Of a stretch of DNA of 64,000 nt, positions 56,065 to 64,000 are shown piece by piece. The notes beneath the pieces are model-generated. The model made no database searches. It was given only the letters and a program-made list of their open reading frames with translations, and was not told where the DNA came from. The translations under genes were made by a program, and so were the position numbers. Each line of letters begins with the position of its first letter. The first letter of the stretch is position 1. Source of the DNA: Anthopleura xanthogrammica (lineage: Eukaryota; Cnidaria; Anthozoa; Actiniaria; Actiniidae); the NCBI GenBank assembly GCA_964019055.1, contig OZ025221.1:2463713-2527712 (forward strand), given 5' to 3'.

Positions 56065-59000
56065 CTGAAATAAAATATAAATAATATGAACAGGTACGCA
56101 CAAACAATGCCCGCGAACGTCATTTAGATAAAGTTTGTATTGGTGAGAAAAATACTGAACATTTTTTGAGACGTAATTCTTGTAAAACCCTGGCGCGATG
56201 CACAGAAGAAAGTAAACCAGCAAACAACTCTTTTCACATACGATGGCTGGCTCAGGGATCGAACCACGATCACAGCGATGAGAGGCAGCGCGCTAACATC
56301 AACAGCAACAGCGTTAAGTGCAATTGTCGATATCTCCCCTCATAAGTTAACTGTGTTGTATTATACTTATTCATTATTGTAAGCGACAATTGAACGAAAA
56401 TACCTGCAACAAGAGCAATCACCAAGACATTTGCACCAACAAGAATAGCTGTAACTATAAAGGTGTCGGTCTGGTTGCTGATGCCTGATGACGATTCGTC
56501 TTCTGGGATTTTCATCAGCATTCCGATGGTAAAGTTGACAGAACTTGCCATCAGAGAGACCAGCTGCAGCCAGTGCTCAAATGAGTCTTCAATTGGTTTG
56601 GAATAAGCAAAACCAACAGAGTATAGCCCAGACAAAATGGCAGTAAGACCAAGACTTGTGCGGCTTTCGGCATTCATGAGTAGTAGTATTGACGTAATCA
56701 CGATCTTTCGAGCAAGTTCAACAATCTCCCAGAACCAGCAATCTTGTGAATAGTTTTCGTACAGAAAGCTAGTTCCAGCTAAAATGGTAATCTTCTTCTC
56801 TTTGTCAACCCCAGCATTACGGCGAGCGTATTTCAGGAGAACAAACATCGACAATGGAAAACCAATGCAATAGATTAAAGCTGCTGAGCCAAAACTGCCA
56901 TAAATGCTATGTTTCGCTGTGTTACATTTGATCGAGTAATCAGCTTTCAGATAGAAATTGCATTGGACGTTGCCAGAGGAACATATCTCTTGACAGGCAG
57001 CTGGTAGCATCTGGATGATGTGGGTACATGTCGATGGGAAGGTGATAAACAGGATCAAGATCCAGAACCGATAGCTTTTCTCCTTGTGCTGGCTTATTTG
57101 GGTCTCTTGATTTTCCTTTTCTTTGGTTTTGTACTTCACGTAACACTTTATAAGAAAGTTGAAAACTGGACCCATCAAGATGACAATCGCTGTGAGGGTG
57201 ACACTGAGAAGAAGTTGAGTATAAGCATCTGCTCTTATTGAATGCTTGATACAGCTCACAGGTACTATGACCAAAAGATTAAACTGCACCATCTTGGCGT
57301 ATTTCATGATAGTAACGACCGGTCCCGGCCAACTGATGTATGAGAAAGAGTCAAAAGTGGCCACCGAGACTTGATAAAACCCCATGACTATTTTAAGTCT
57401 TGCTAGAAAGATGTCCGTCAATGTCCGTGATGGGTTGTTTGGATCTTTTTTCTTCTCCCACAGAACAATGACAACAAGAACAGCCATTGCTAACGAAGCC
57501 ATTACTATTTGTCCAATGATCCATGGTAAAGTTGGACACTCTCGGCATTTGGTTAACACGTTGAAGTATCCCTTGCCACAAACAGCGCACAGAGGACCTT
57601 CGTAGCCTTTACTGCATTGTGAATAACTTTTCCCCAAGCAAGATTCTGCAACTGGACAGGCGTAGGCATTCGGTATGTTCTCTTCAAATGTCTTTATTTT
57701 ATACTCAGCATTTGTAATCATCAGGTCATGTTTAAAAGCCTCGTATTGTTGCTGGGATTTCTTGCTTTGCCACACCCAATAGAACCCAGGCGCAAGATCG
57801 ATAGTTTCATTCAGGCACACGTATCCTTTGGTACATACACTGCAAGGCCCAAATCGACGAAGGCGGTAGTATTTGTCCATGCATCTGCACGCGCGAAACT
57901 TTGCAAGTTCTTTGAGATTAGTTCCTGTAATTTAAAGACATTTTTCATTAGCAACTGAAAATGTTTTTTTTTAGAGAGACAGAGAAAATATATTTCCAAT
58001 TTTTGCGCTTCGGGGAATGTTTATTCCCACACCAGCGAAAATATCCATATTATCGACATTATTTCTACAGCTAGCTGATCTGAAAGAGTGGCGTAGAAAT
58101 GACGTCACTGCAAAACTGAGGTGTGATGAAGCCGGCAAAAATTGACTTATAAAAGTTATATCTGAGGTAAATCTAAATTTTTATAAACCTTCACTAAATG
58201 TCCTTAATTGCAAAAGTTCCAAAATTTTTTGCGGTTGTTGTTTCTCGACACAAACTCGCTTGACTCGGAGTCTAACTGTCCGCTCTTTGTGGCAGTTAAA
58301 GAGAATCGTTGTTGAATGTTCTTGCATGTTAGCTATCAGCCATGTCTCTACTCTCCTTGCCATCGAAAAAGCCCTTTCACAAGTGTTATCGTGACGTCTC
58401 CGCTCGTTTTCGTGTCGCCGTAATAAATCATGGGTTTAGAGAAGTCTAATGGACCGCTGGATTTGTTGGAGAACTGGCTTCTTAAATTGACATTTGATTA
58501 TTTCATATTGTACACAGCTAATTTATTGAGAAGAGACGGAGAACTTGGTATTTTAAATAGCAAATAAATAATTCAAAATGGCGGCAAAATTATTTGGGGG
58601 GGGGGGGGGGGGGCTATAGCCCCCCAGCCCTCCTGCTCCGCGGTCCCTGTTGAAATGAAAGTGGCTAGCTACCTGGTGGACATGATTGGCAGTCTGTTTG
58701 AGATTTTCCTGGTGCAAGCTCAGGCTTCACATAAGATCCCGGTGGACACTGCTTGCAACCTAAATTATATGCTATTATGGTTGAATAACCCATCTCGTCC
58801 TGATAGAAGCCACCTGAAAGCATTTTAGAAATGAAGGAATGAGAACCAAACGTCAAGAATACAAAGTGACAAAATTTTGTTAACCATAAACACTACACCT
58901 AACAAATTAAAGTTTTTAAACTAGAAAAACCTCTGGGTTTTTGCCTACCGTCAATCAAATTAAAACACCAGGCGTTTTTGGATTGGTCTCGTAATTGTGA

Positions 59001-62000
59001 TATCATAGGATAACATGATATTTTGTAGGCCTAAATGGTACGGACAACCCAATCCCCTGCACCCATATGTATCCAAGGAATGCCATGATTTAGACAAGCC
59101 CAGAGGTTATTTTTTTGAGTCCCTTCAGAGTAATGATCATGAGATAATAGTAATTAAAAGTTTGATAAACTTTGAAGGTCTTACCAGGTGGACAGAGTTC
59201 ACAGCTTTGTCTTGAATGTGACTTAAAGCTTCCTCTATTGCAAGGTTCACAGTCGAACGTGTCAAATGCCACATCTCTGCAGATATACCCAATTGTTTTC
59301 AAGACTTGTTGAGAGTTCGTGTCCTGACCTCGAATCACGATGTCGATGGTCGACTCTTTGCTTTGTAACCTAACACAAACGACACAAAAAAAACCTTTGA
59401 TAATATTCGAATAATGAATCAAGAGTCAAGATGACACTGCCGGATCGATCTCTTTTTTATATCTTGAGCGCAATATTTCCCCATTTCTTAGGAGCAAATA
59501 TTCGTTTGAGTAGCATCCATATTCTTCCCCGGGTGTTCTCAACCCGGGGGGGGGGGGGGGTACTTCGGATTGTTTCATACGGGGATGCTCCGCCCGGAAT
59601 CTCGACCCCTTACCCTTTGATATACCAAATTTCAGCAAAAAGTTACCCCTTTTACATACTTTTTTGCCTGAAAAGGTACCCCTTTCACATACTTTTGAAG
59701 AAAAATTACCCCTTTTTATACCAAAATTCACAAATTTCCACCCATTTTCTATACCTGAGGCCTGAAAAACGTACCCCTTTCGGGCGGAGCATCCCCGGAG
59801 TACCCCCCCCCCCCCCGCGGTTCTCAAACTCACGCACCGTCGATTCATAGAAAGTGCTTTTCGTTTCTTTCTGCACCATATCCAAATAATTCTGGAAACA
59901 AAACGTTTTTTCATGTTTCCTCGTATTCATCAAATTTACAGCTGTCTCAGTACTTTTCTTAGATTAGTATAATCAAAAAAATACAGACGTCTGTACCGTC
60001 TGGGGGCTACAAAAACATGACAACCGCAAACATTAAAAAAGTTAAAAAGTACCCTTAAGGAAGATTTTAACAAACTTACACAATGTACGTTATGAGAGCT
60101 TTTGTTGGCCAAATATTGAGTGGAATCATCAGCTGGGTGTCCAACAGATTTCTAGGAAAAAAGAATATTGAGCCTTTGAATTTCCGCGTTTCAAAATACC
60201 TCTTTTCCTGTCTCGTGCGCAATGTTCACCGGCTGAATCGGAAAAATTCTTCATGGTATTCTTTCTGCCTAGCAACACAGGGTGGTCAGTGTTTGTCCAC
60301 CGTTAATTTGGAGCATATTTAACAGATTTCTGATGGTTTAGCGTGGTATGTCCTCTTATTTACCACTGAGGGTTTCCCATCTGGGGCTCAGAATGTTTTC
60401 TGAGTCCGTTCAGTGTGGTACGATCACATATATTTTTCAGTTTTGAATCTTTTGACCCAGGCTAGAAATGAGGATAACCCTGCGTGAATGAATCTGTAAT
60501 CAAGAGACACAGTACTATGTATCATCGGAGACAGAGTATAGGTAGTTTGTGATCTAGTAGCTCACATGATTTTAAGACTTGGAAGTGATAGGAATGCCTC
60601 ATCTTCAATAATCATAAGCGGGTTCCCAGTTAAAGATCTGTAAAAAAAAAAGAAGAACTCAAAAGTGGCGAACAAGCCTAGTGACAGGACAGGAGAGACA
60701 TGAAATACATTCAACTAACATACATATATGAAATATAATTTAGGCTTGAAAAGGCTGGACTCTAACTTGCCTCTCACCAAGGCGACGCGAGTTCAAGCCT
60801 CGCTGTGCTCGGTGTTGTATGTGAGTAGAGTTGTTTGTTGGTTCTCTCCTGTGCTTCGGGGGTTTTTCCAGGTTCTCCGGTTTTTCCTACCTCCTCAAAA
60901 ATCAACTTCTAAATTCCAATTGGAATGCAGTGAGGGAAGAGCCACTCGGTGGATTCCACTGTTAGTTCTCACTTATTTATTTATTTGTTTATTCGTTTAT
61001 TTTTTGGACAAAGAAGCGGTGGTAGACAATGCCGTGACAACATATACCACCAAATTTCTACTTTTATCCATAATGCTCAGGTTTGGAGGGAGGTAAAGAA
61101 AGTGACTCAAATGCCATGACCTAAACCAATTGTTAGAAGGCAATGGGTGTAGTTTTCATACCTGCTATTAAATCAAGTTTTTTTTTCCGATTTTTTAAAA
61201 CGTTTTGTACAAATGGGCTCCCTGTGGAATTTACAGACTAGCCCCCTTTTGCCTTTGTCATTCAAGTGAAACGAGCCAACCTACCCATCGAATGAGCTAT
61301 ATATAATATATATGTGATTCTTACAAAGCCTTTAGCTTGGTGGCTCCTTTGAAGGTATGGTTGAGAATGCGCTCGATTCTGTTGTTATCAAGAAAACTTG
61401 AACAAAACATATTGGAAACATCAGTTTATACTTTTCTGTGTCGTGTCGTGTCGTGTCGTGTCGTGTCTTGTCGTGTCGTGTCGTGTCGTGTCTAGATAAA
61501 GCATGCATGGATGCTTACACATTAACAAATTCTGAAATCCTCCTCAAGAACTGTAAGCTTTCCAGGGATCTAATGCGATTGCTTGCCATAAATCTAAACA
61601 AGAATTATAATTAACATATAACCCCTCAAAGTCCGTACTTTAAACAGAAGCCTTTAAAAATTATCGATAACATGAAACAACGTATTGGCTGGTTAAGGTG
61701 GATCGATGGGATATTTTCGGTGCGCTACCTTTCAACTTCAAATTGCAAATATACGGACATAAACAATTCATTGAAGGGAAAAAAATATTCAAGGTTTTAA
61801 GAGAAAGATGAAATATTATTTTAGAGAAAATTTACCCGCGAAGGTCTTCAGTAACCTTAACGTTACTTACAGGTGCGACAACGGAACATCACCAAAATGT
61901 GGAATAGTCGAAAATTCATTTTCATTCATTACCCTAGCAAAATAAAAAATAAAAATGTACATGGTCATCTTATTTCCTTGCATATTTGCAATGCAAACTG

Positions 62001-62087
62001 GAAACTAATACTTGCAGGGTTGTCAGACGCTCGATACTAGCGAAAATTCCATTGGGTAGGTACTTGAGACGGTTTCTGTTTAGTGTC
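54347..62087 (-). CDS. LRR / cysteine-rich / multi-TM receptor-like protein with repeat tail (5' end missing)
   Basis: Exons in transcript order: 62087-62016, 61933-61871, 61593-61519, 61396-61325, 60637-60566, 60151-60080, 59369-59185, 58813-58673, 57924-56404, 56064-54347. Phases join throughout (2,2,2,2,2,2,1,1,1) for 1329 residues plus stop. The first six encode leucine-rich repeats. The next ones and the start of the ninth carry ephrin-receptor-like (GCC2/GCC3) cysteine modules with repeated C-P-P-G. About nine or ten hydrophobic helices follow, then a tail of VPTKDVKD repeats. Function unknown: a surface receptor is inferred from architecture. The start codon and signal peptide must lie upstream of 62087. 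One intron has a GC donor. Adding or losing one LRR exon would not alter frame. Confidence 0.82.
56195..56290 (-). mobile_element. SINE family 1 fragment
   Basis: AACCAGCAAACAACTC, ACATACGATGGC, GGGATCGAACCACGATC and GCGATGAGAGGC read as the reverse of the head and early body of family 1. It lies in the intron before the last LRR-receptor exon. Confidence 0.7.
56404..57924 (-). CDS. LRR-receptor exon with cysteine module and multi-pass membrane domain
   Basis: A 1521-nt exon. It begins with a cysteine cluster (CRCMDKYYRL, GPCSVCTKGYVCLNE, CSKGYEGPLCAVCGKGYF). Hydrophobic helices follow: WIIGQIVMASLAMAVLVVIV, then RLKIVMGFYQVSVATF, VQFNLLVIVPVSCI, LLLSVTLTAIVILMGPVFNF, FWILILFITFPSTCTHIIQM, FGSAALIYCIGFPLSMFVLL, ARKIVITSILLLM, LGLTAILSGLYSVGFAYS, LVSLMASSVNFTIGML and IVTAILVGANVLVIALVAG. 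The string G-P-L-C followed by RLKI-GFYQ resembles multi-TM proteins with ephrin-receptor-like ectodomains found in algae and cnidarians. That parallel is from memory. Confidence 0.88.
58575..58650. repeat. Homopolymer G run next to a GGGCTATAGCCCCCC palindrome
   Basis: About 18 G residues are followed by GGGCTATAGCCCCCCAGCCC, just downstream (minus sense) of the exon ending at 58673. Confidence 0.9.
58673..59369 (-). CDS. LRR-receptor exons with GCC2/GCC3-type cysteine modules
   Basis: Exon 59369-59185 reads LQSKESTIDIVIRG, then FDTFDCEPCNRGSFK and RQSCELCPPG. Exon 58813-58673 reads GGFYQDEMGYSTIIAY, CKQCPPGSYVK and TDCQSCPPG. The spacing C-x2-C-x2-G and terminal C-P-P-G match ephrin-receptor-like modules, also seen in complement-like and sushi/von Willebrand proteins. 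Both exons end in phase 1 immediately after Pro-Pro-Gly, a modular boundary. Confidence 0.85.
59530..59820. mobile_element. Palindromic element, CGGGCGGAGCATCCCCG family
   Basis: ACGGGGATGCTCCGCCCGG at the left is an inverted copy of TTCGGGCGGAGCATCCCCG at the right. The interior repeats TACCCCTTT-ACATACTTTT. A C-run or G-run flanks each side. Related copies are at 9690-9955 and 40290-40360. Confidence 0.85.
60080..62087 (-). CDS. Six leucine-rich-repeat exons, all phase 2
   Basis: 62087-62016 (72 nt): TLNRNRLKYLPNGIFASIER. 61933-61871 (63 nt): VMNENEFSTIPHFGDVPLSH. 61593-61519 (75 nt): FMASNRIRSLESLQFLRRIS. 61396-61325 (72 nt): FLDNNRIERILNHTFKGATK. 60637-60566 (72 nt): SLTGNPLMIIEDEAFLSLPS. 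60151-60080 (72 nt): NLLDTQLMIPLNIWPTKALI. Each exon is close to one 24-residue LRR and both borders are phase 2, as in LRR receptor genes built from exon cassettes. The last repeats lose the asparagine ladder and look degenerate. Confidence 0.85.
60755..60982 (+). mobile_element. tRNA-derived SINE, family 1
   Basis: GACTCTAACTTGCCTCTCAC, GCGAGTTCAAGCCTCGC (box B), TATGTGAGTAGAGTTGTTTG, GGTTTTTCCAGGTTCTCCGG, AAAATCAACTTCTAAATTCC and GTGGATTCCACTGTTAG. The first head bases are diverged. Confidence 0.85.
61436..61493. repeat. (TCGTG)n pentanucleotide array
   Basis: About eleven tandem GTCGT copies with one TCTTG variant, between two LRR exons. Confidence 0.97.
61690..61820. repeat. Dispersed repeat, AAGGTGG-TCGATGGGAT family, copy 2
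   Basis: TTAAGGTGGATCGATGGGAT, GCGCTACCTTTCAACTTCAA and TTTTAAGAGAAAGATG match the copy near 3165-3290. Confidence 0.8.
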
Positions 62088-62156
62088 CTGCATCATAAAG
62101 AAAATGATTTATGATTTATATAGCGCCCTTTCTATATGTATATAATCAAACGGGCT

Positions 62157-62410
62157 TTAAGGCGCGATTACACGGTGCAATTTTCTCTGCAACTTGTCTC
62201 GCAATGGCGTTGCGAGTCAAGTTGCAAAAGCGTTTACACGGTGCAACGGAGACGCAATTGTTGCCGAAAGTAGAAAGGAATTCTACTTTTCGCAACGATT
62301 GCTGCAACTCGTCTCGCAACATTTTTCAAATTGCACTGTAGGTTACACGGTGCAATGCTTCGTGCAACTTGTGTCGCAACTCCGAAAATTGCACCGGAGC
62401 AAGTAAATCG
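62157..62410. mobile_element. Palindromic repeat GGCGCGATTACACGGTGCAA, copy 2
   Basis: AAGGCGCGATTACACGGTGC and several further TTACACGGTGCAA blocks occur. The two halves show partial inverted symmetry (GTTGCGAGAC against GTCTCGCAAC). A shorter copy lies at 36640-36800. Confidence 0.8.
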
Positions 62411-62419
62411 TTTCAAACT

Positions 62420-64000
62420 ATAGTAGATAGTAAGGACAAAACACTGCTATTTTATTAAGTTAGCACTCAAATTATTAAGTTTCGATGTAATTATTAGTTT
62501 GCACTCAAGTTTTTTTTTTGCACTCGATTTCTTAAGAGAGCTTGACTGTAAGATTCGAGAAATATCGGTAGCTTACGGCGGATGGAAAAAAAAAACAATT
62601 CTCGCAATTTCCCCCAAATTTTACCAGTGGATTGAGCCTTCAATGATAAGACTTTTTATGTATTTTCAAGTTCTAAAAGCTGTTATTTTGGGAGAAATTG
62701 AAATTTGAATTTTCTTCATATCAAGCACTCGATTTATTACGCTAGTAAGCCTGATTACTGAGAGAGCAACTTTAAAAGAGCTAGCGCGAAACTTTTAGGC
62801 GGTAAATTATCAAATATTTTTGATAAACTGTTAACTATGGACTTGTAATTTGTTTATGTTTCTTAATAATTGGTTATAATTAAGAAATTAAACAAGAAAA
62901 ATTTTTTTTTTCATGGTTGGTCAGTAGTCGTGGCCAGAAGTGATACCGAAAACTGCTTCGGAAGAATTTACAATTTCCAGAGTGTCCAACCAATATTCCA
63001 AGTAAAATTACCGGGGAATATGAAGATAATAAGCTATTTGAAGGGAAACAACATAAATTACCTTGGGTTTTTGAGTATAAGCATTTTTTTCTGGAGTGAC
63101 AAAACATCAGATTACAGGTGTTCTTAACGGCATCCGCGAACTGAACAAAATTTAAAGAACTACTGAAACAAAACAAATTCTGATTTTCTATTTTTAAATA
63201 TACGAAATTTAAGTAAATAAAGTTTGTTAGGCTATCTTTATTGAATGTATACCTTTACAATCATCGAATATTTTTATTTAATCATGCAGGGGACGGACCT
63301 TAACGCTTCAATATCATTAGCGTTAGACGTCGTATATAATTTGTAGATTTCAATGATGTTTACGTACCTCAACTTCAATTTGTTTTGATGATATAAAAAA
63401 GAAATGCTAAATTTGGGGAGAAAATAACATGTTTTTGTTTTGATTTGTGTGTAAAACTTGTCTTAGATATGGCTCACGTAATTTCCTTTTCGAGTATAAG
63501 ACGTTAGTTTTCTAGTTTTTTATTGTTGCTTGTATATACTTATTGAATGTGCGCTCTGGTGTCCTTCGTCCTCGACTTAACGAATAAAACAGCTTTTTCC
63601 GTGCTCCGTTCAGTAATAAACACGCAGGAAGTCAAGTAAGCACGAAAGAAGTGTGAAGAGAAGCACAAGCTGTAGGCTATGTTCTACTTCTCGCGACAAC
63701 GAAAGTTTGTCCGAAGCATCTTTTTCAGGTAGCTGGAGGATCAATTTCAAGAGAAAGTCTGCAGAGCCGATCCGCTCTTTCACCTTTTGCATACTAATCA
63801 TCAGTTTTACATCTTCTTATATTAGCTCTCCACTTTTCGCCACTAATTTGTATACTAGCACCCCCAATCCCGGCCCCCACTTTAAAATGAGCTCCGCCGT
63901 CCCTGTACCTCGAACACAAAGGCAAGGAAAAGCCTGATCGTACAGTAACCAAATTCAATCTAAATGAATTATTATACTTATTACCCGGTGGTGCAAGTGA
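62420..64000. other. 1.6 kb without a firm gene
   Basis: AT-rich sequence. The 5' exons of the LRR-receptor gene should lie here or beyond the window, but I could not fix any with both matching phase and LRR pattern. Possible minus-strand exon-like pieces are at 63062-63140 and 63610-63801. A short open frame on the plus strand (63653-63937) overlaps the latter. Confidence 0.5.

Noticed and set aside
59838..59891. Possible extra minus-strand exon (AATTATTTGGATATGG...) between the last LRR and the cysteine exons
   Set aside because: It has a plausible acceptor but the in-phase reading is not LRR or cysteine-module like, the donor is weak, and one other frame has a stop.

Overview
This is eukaryotic nuclear DNA from an animal, most likely an anthozoan cnidarian such as a coral or sea anemone. 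The case rests on AT-rich sequence, many small introns with GT...AG borders, an intron-containing tRNA-Ile(UAU), tRNA-derived SINEs, MITEs, Penelope-like element remnants, and gene types common in cnidarians. The taxon is inference; nothing names the species.

Layout. (1) 674-11506, minus strand: the 5' part of an ABCA-type lipid transporter gene (first transmembrane half, first ATPase domain, start of the second half). It runs off the left edge, and its introns hold long simple-repeat arrays and two tRNA-Ile genes on the opposite strand. (2) 12046-12777, plus strand: an intronless gene for a MAIP1-like mitochondrial protein, head-to-head with the ABCA gene across about 0.5 kb. (3) 12778-23917: about 11 kb with no recognised gene, rich in MITEs, microsatellites and a Penelope remnant. 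(4) 23918-50248, plus strand: a complete polycystin-1-like gene. I reconstructed 19 coding exons whose splice phases all agree (8844 nt, 2947 residues). The order is signal peptide, 17 mucin-like 25-residue repeats, SEA module, REJ region, GPS site, TM1, PLAT domain, ten more membrane segments with the polycystin extracellular domain, and a long charged tail. (5) 50249-54346: repeats, no convincing gene. (6) 54347-62087, minus strand, convergent with the polycystin gene: a receptor-like gene with at least six phase-2 leucine-rich-repeat exons, cysteine-rich ephrin-receptor-like modules, about nine or ten membrane segments, and a C-terminal tail made almost wholly of 8-residue repeats in a 312-bp higher-order array. 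Its 5' end was not found. (7) 62088-64000: no firm gene.

The three large genes all encode multi-pass membrane proteins but give no sign of acting as one pathway. The most unusual items are the mucin-SEA-polycystin architecture with two possible self-cleavage sites, the LRR/cysteine-rich/multi-TM protein with its higher-order repeat tail, a duplicated splice acceptor whose upstream copy would truncate the polycystin, a GC-AG intron in the LRR gene, two opposed Penelope fragments inside a polycystin intron, and a roughly 99-copy uninterrupted heptanucleotide array in another intron. All gene models were read by eye from splice signals, frame continuity and remembered family motifs; no database search was run.
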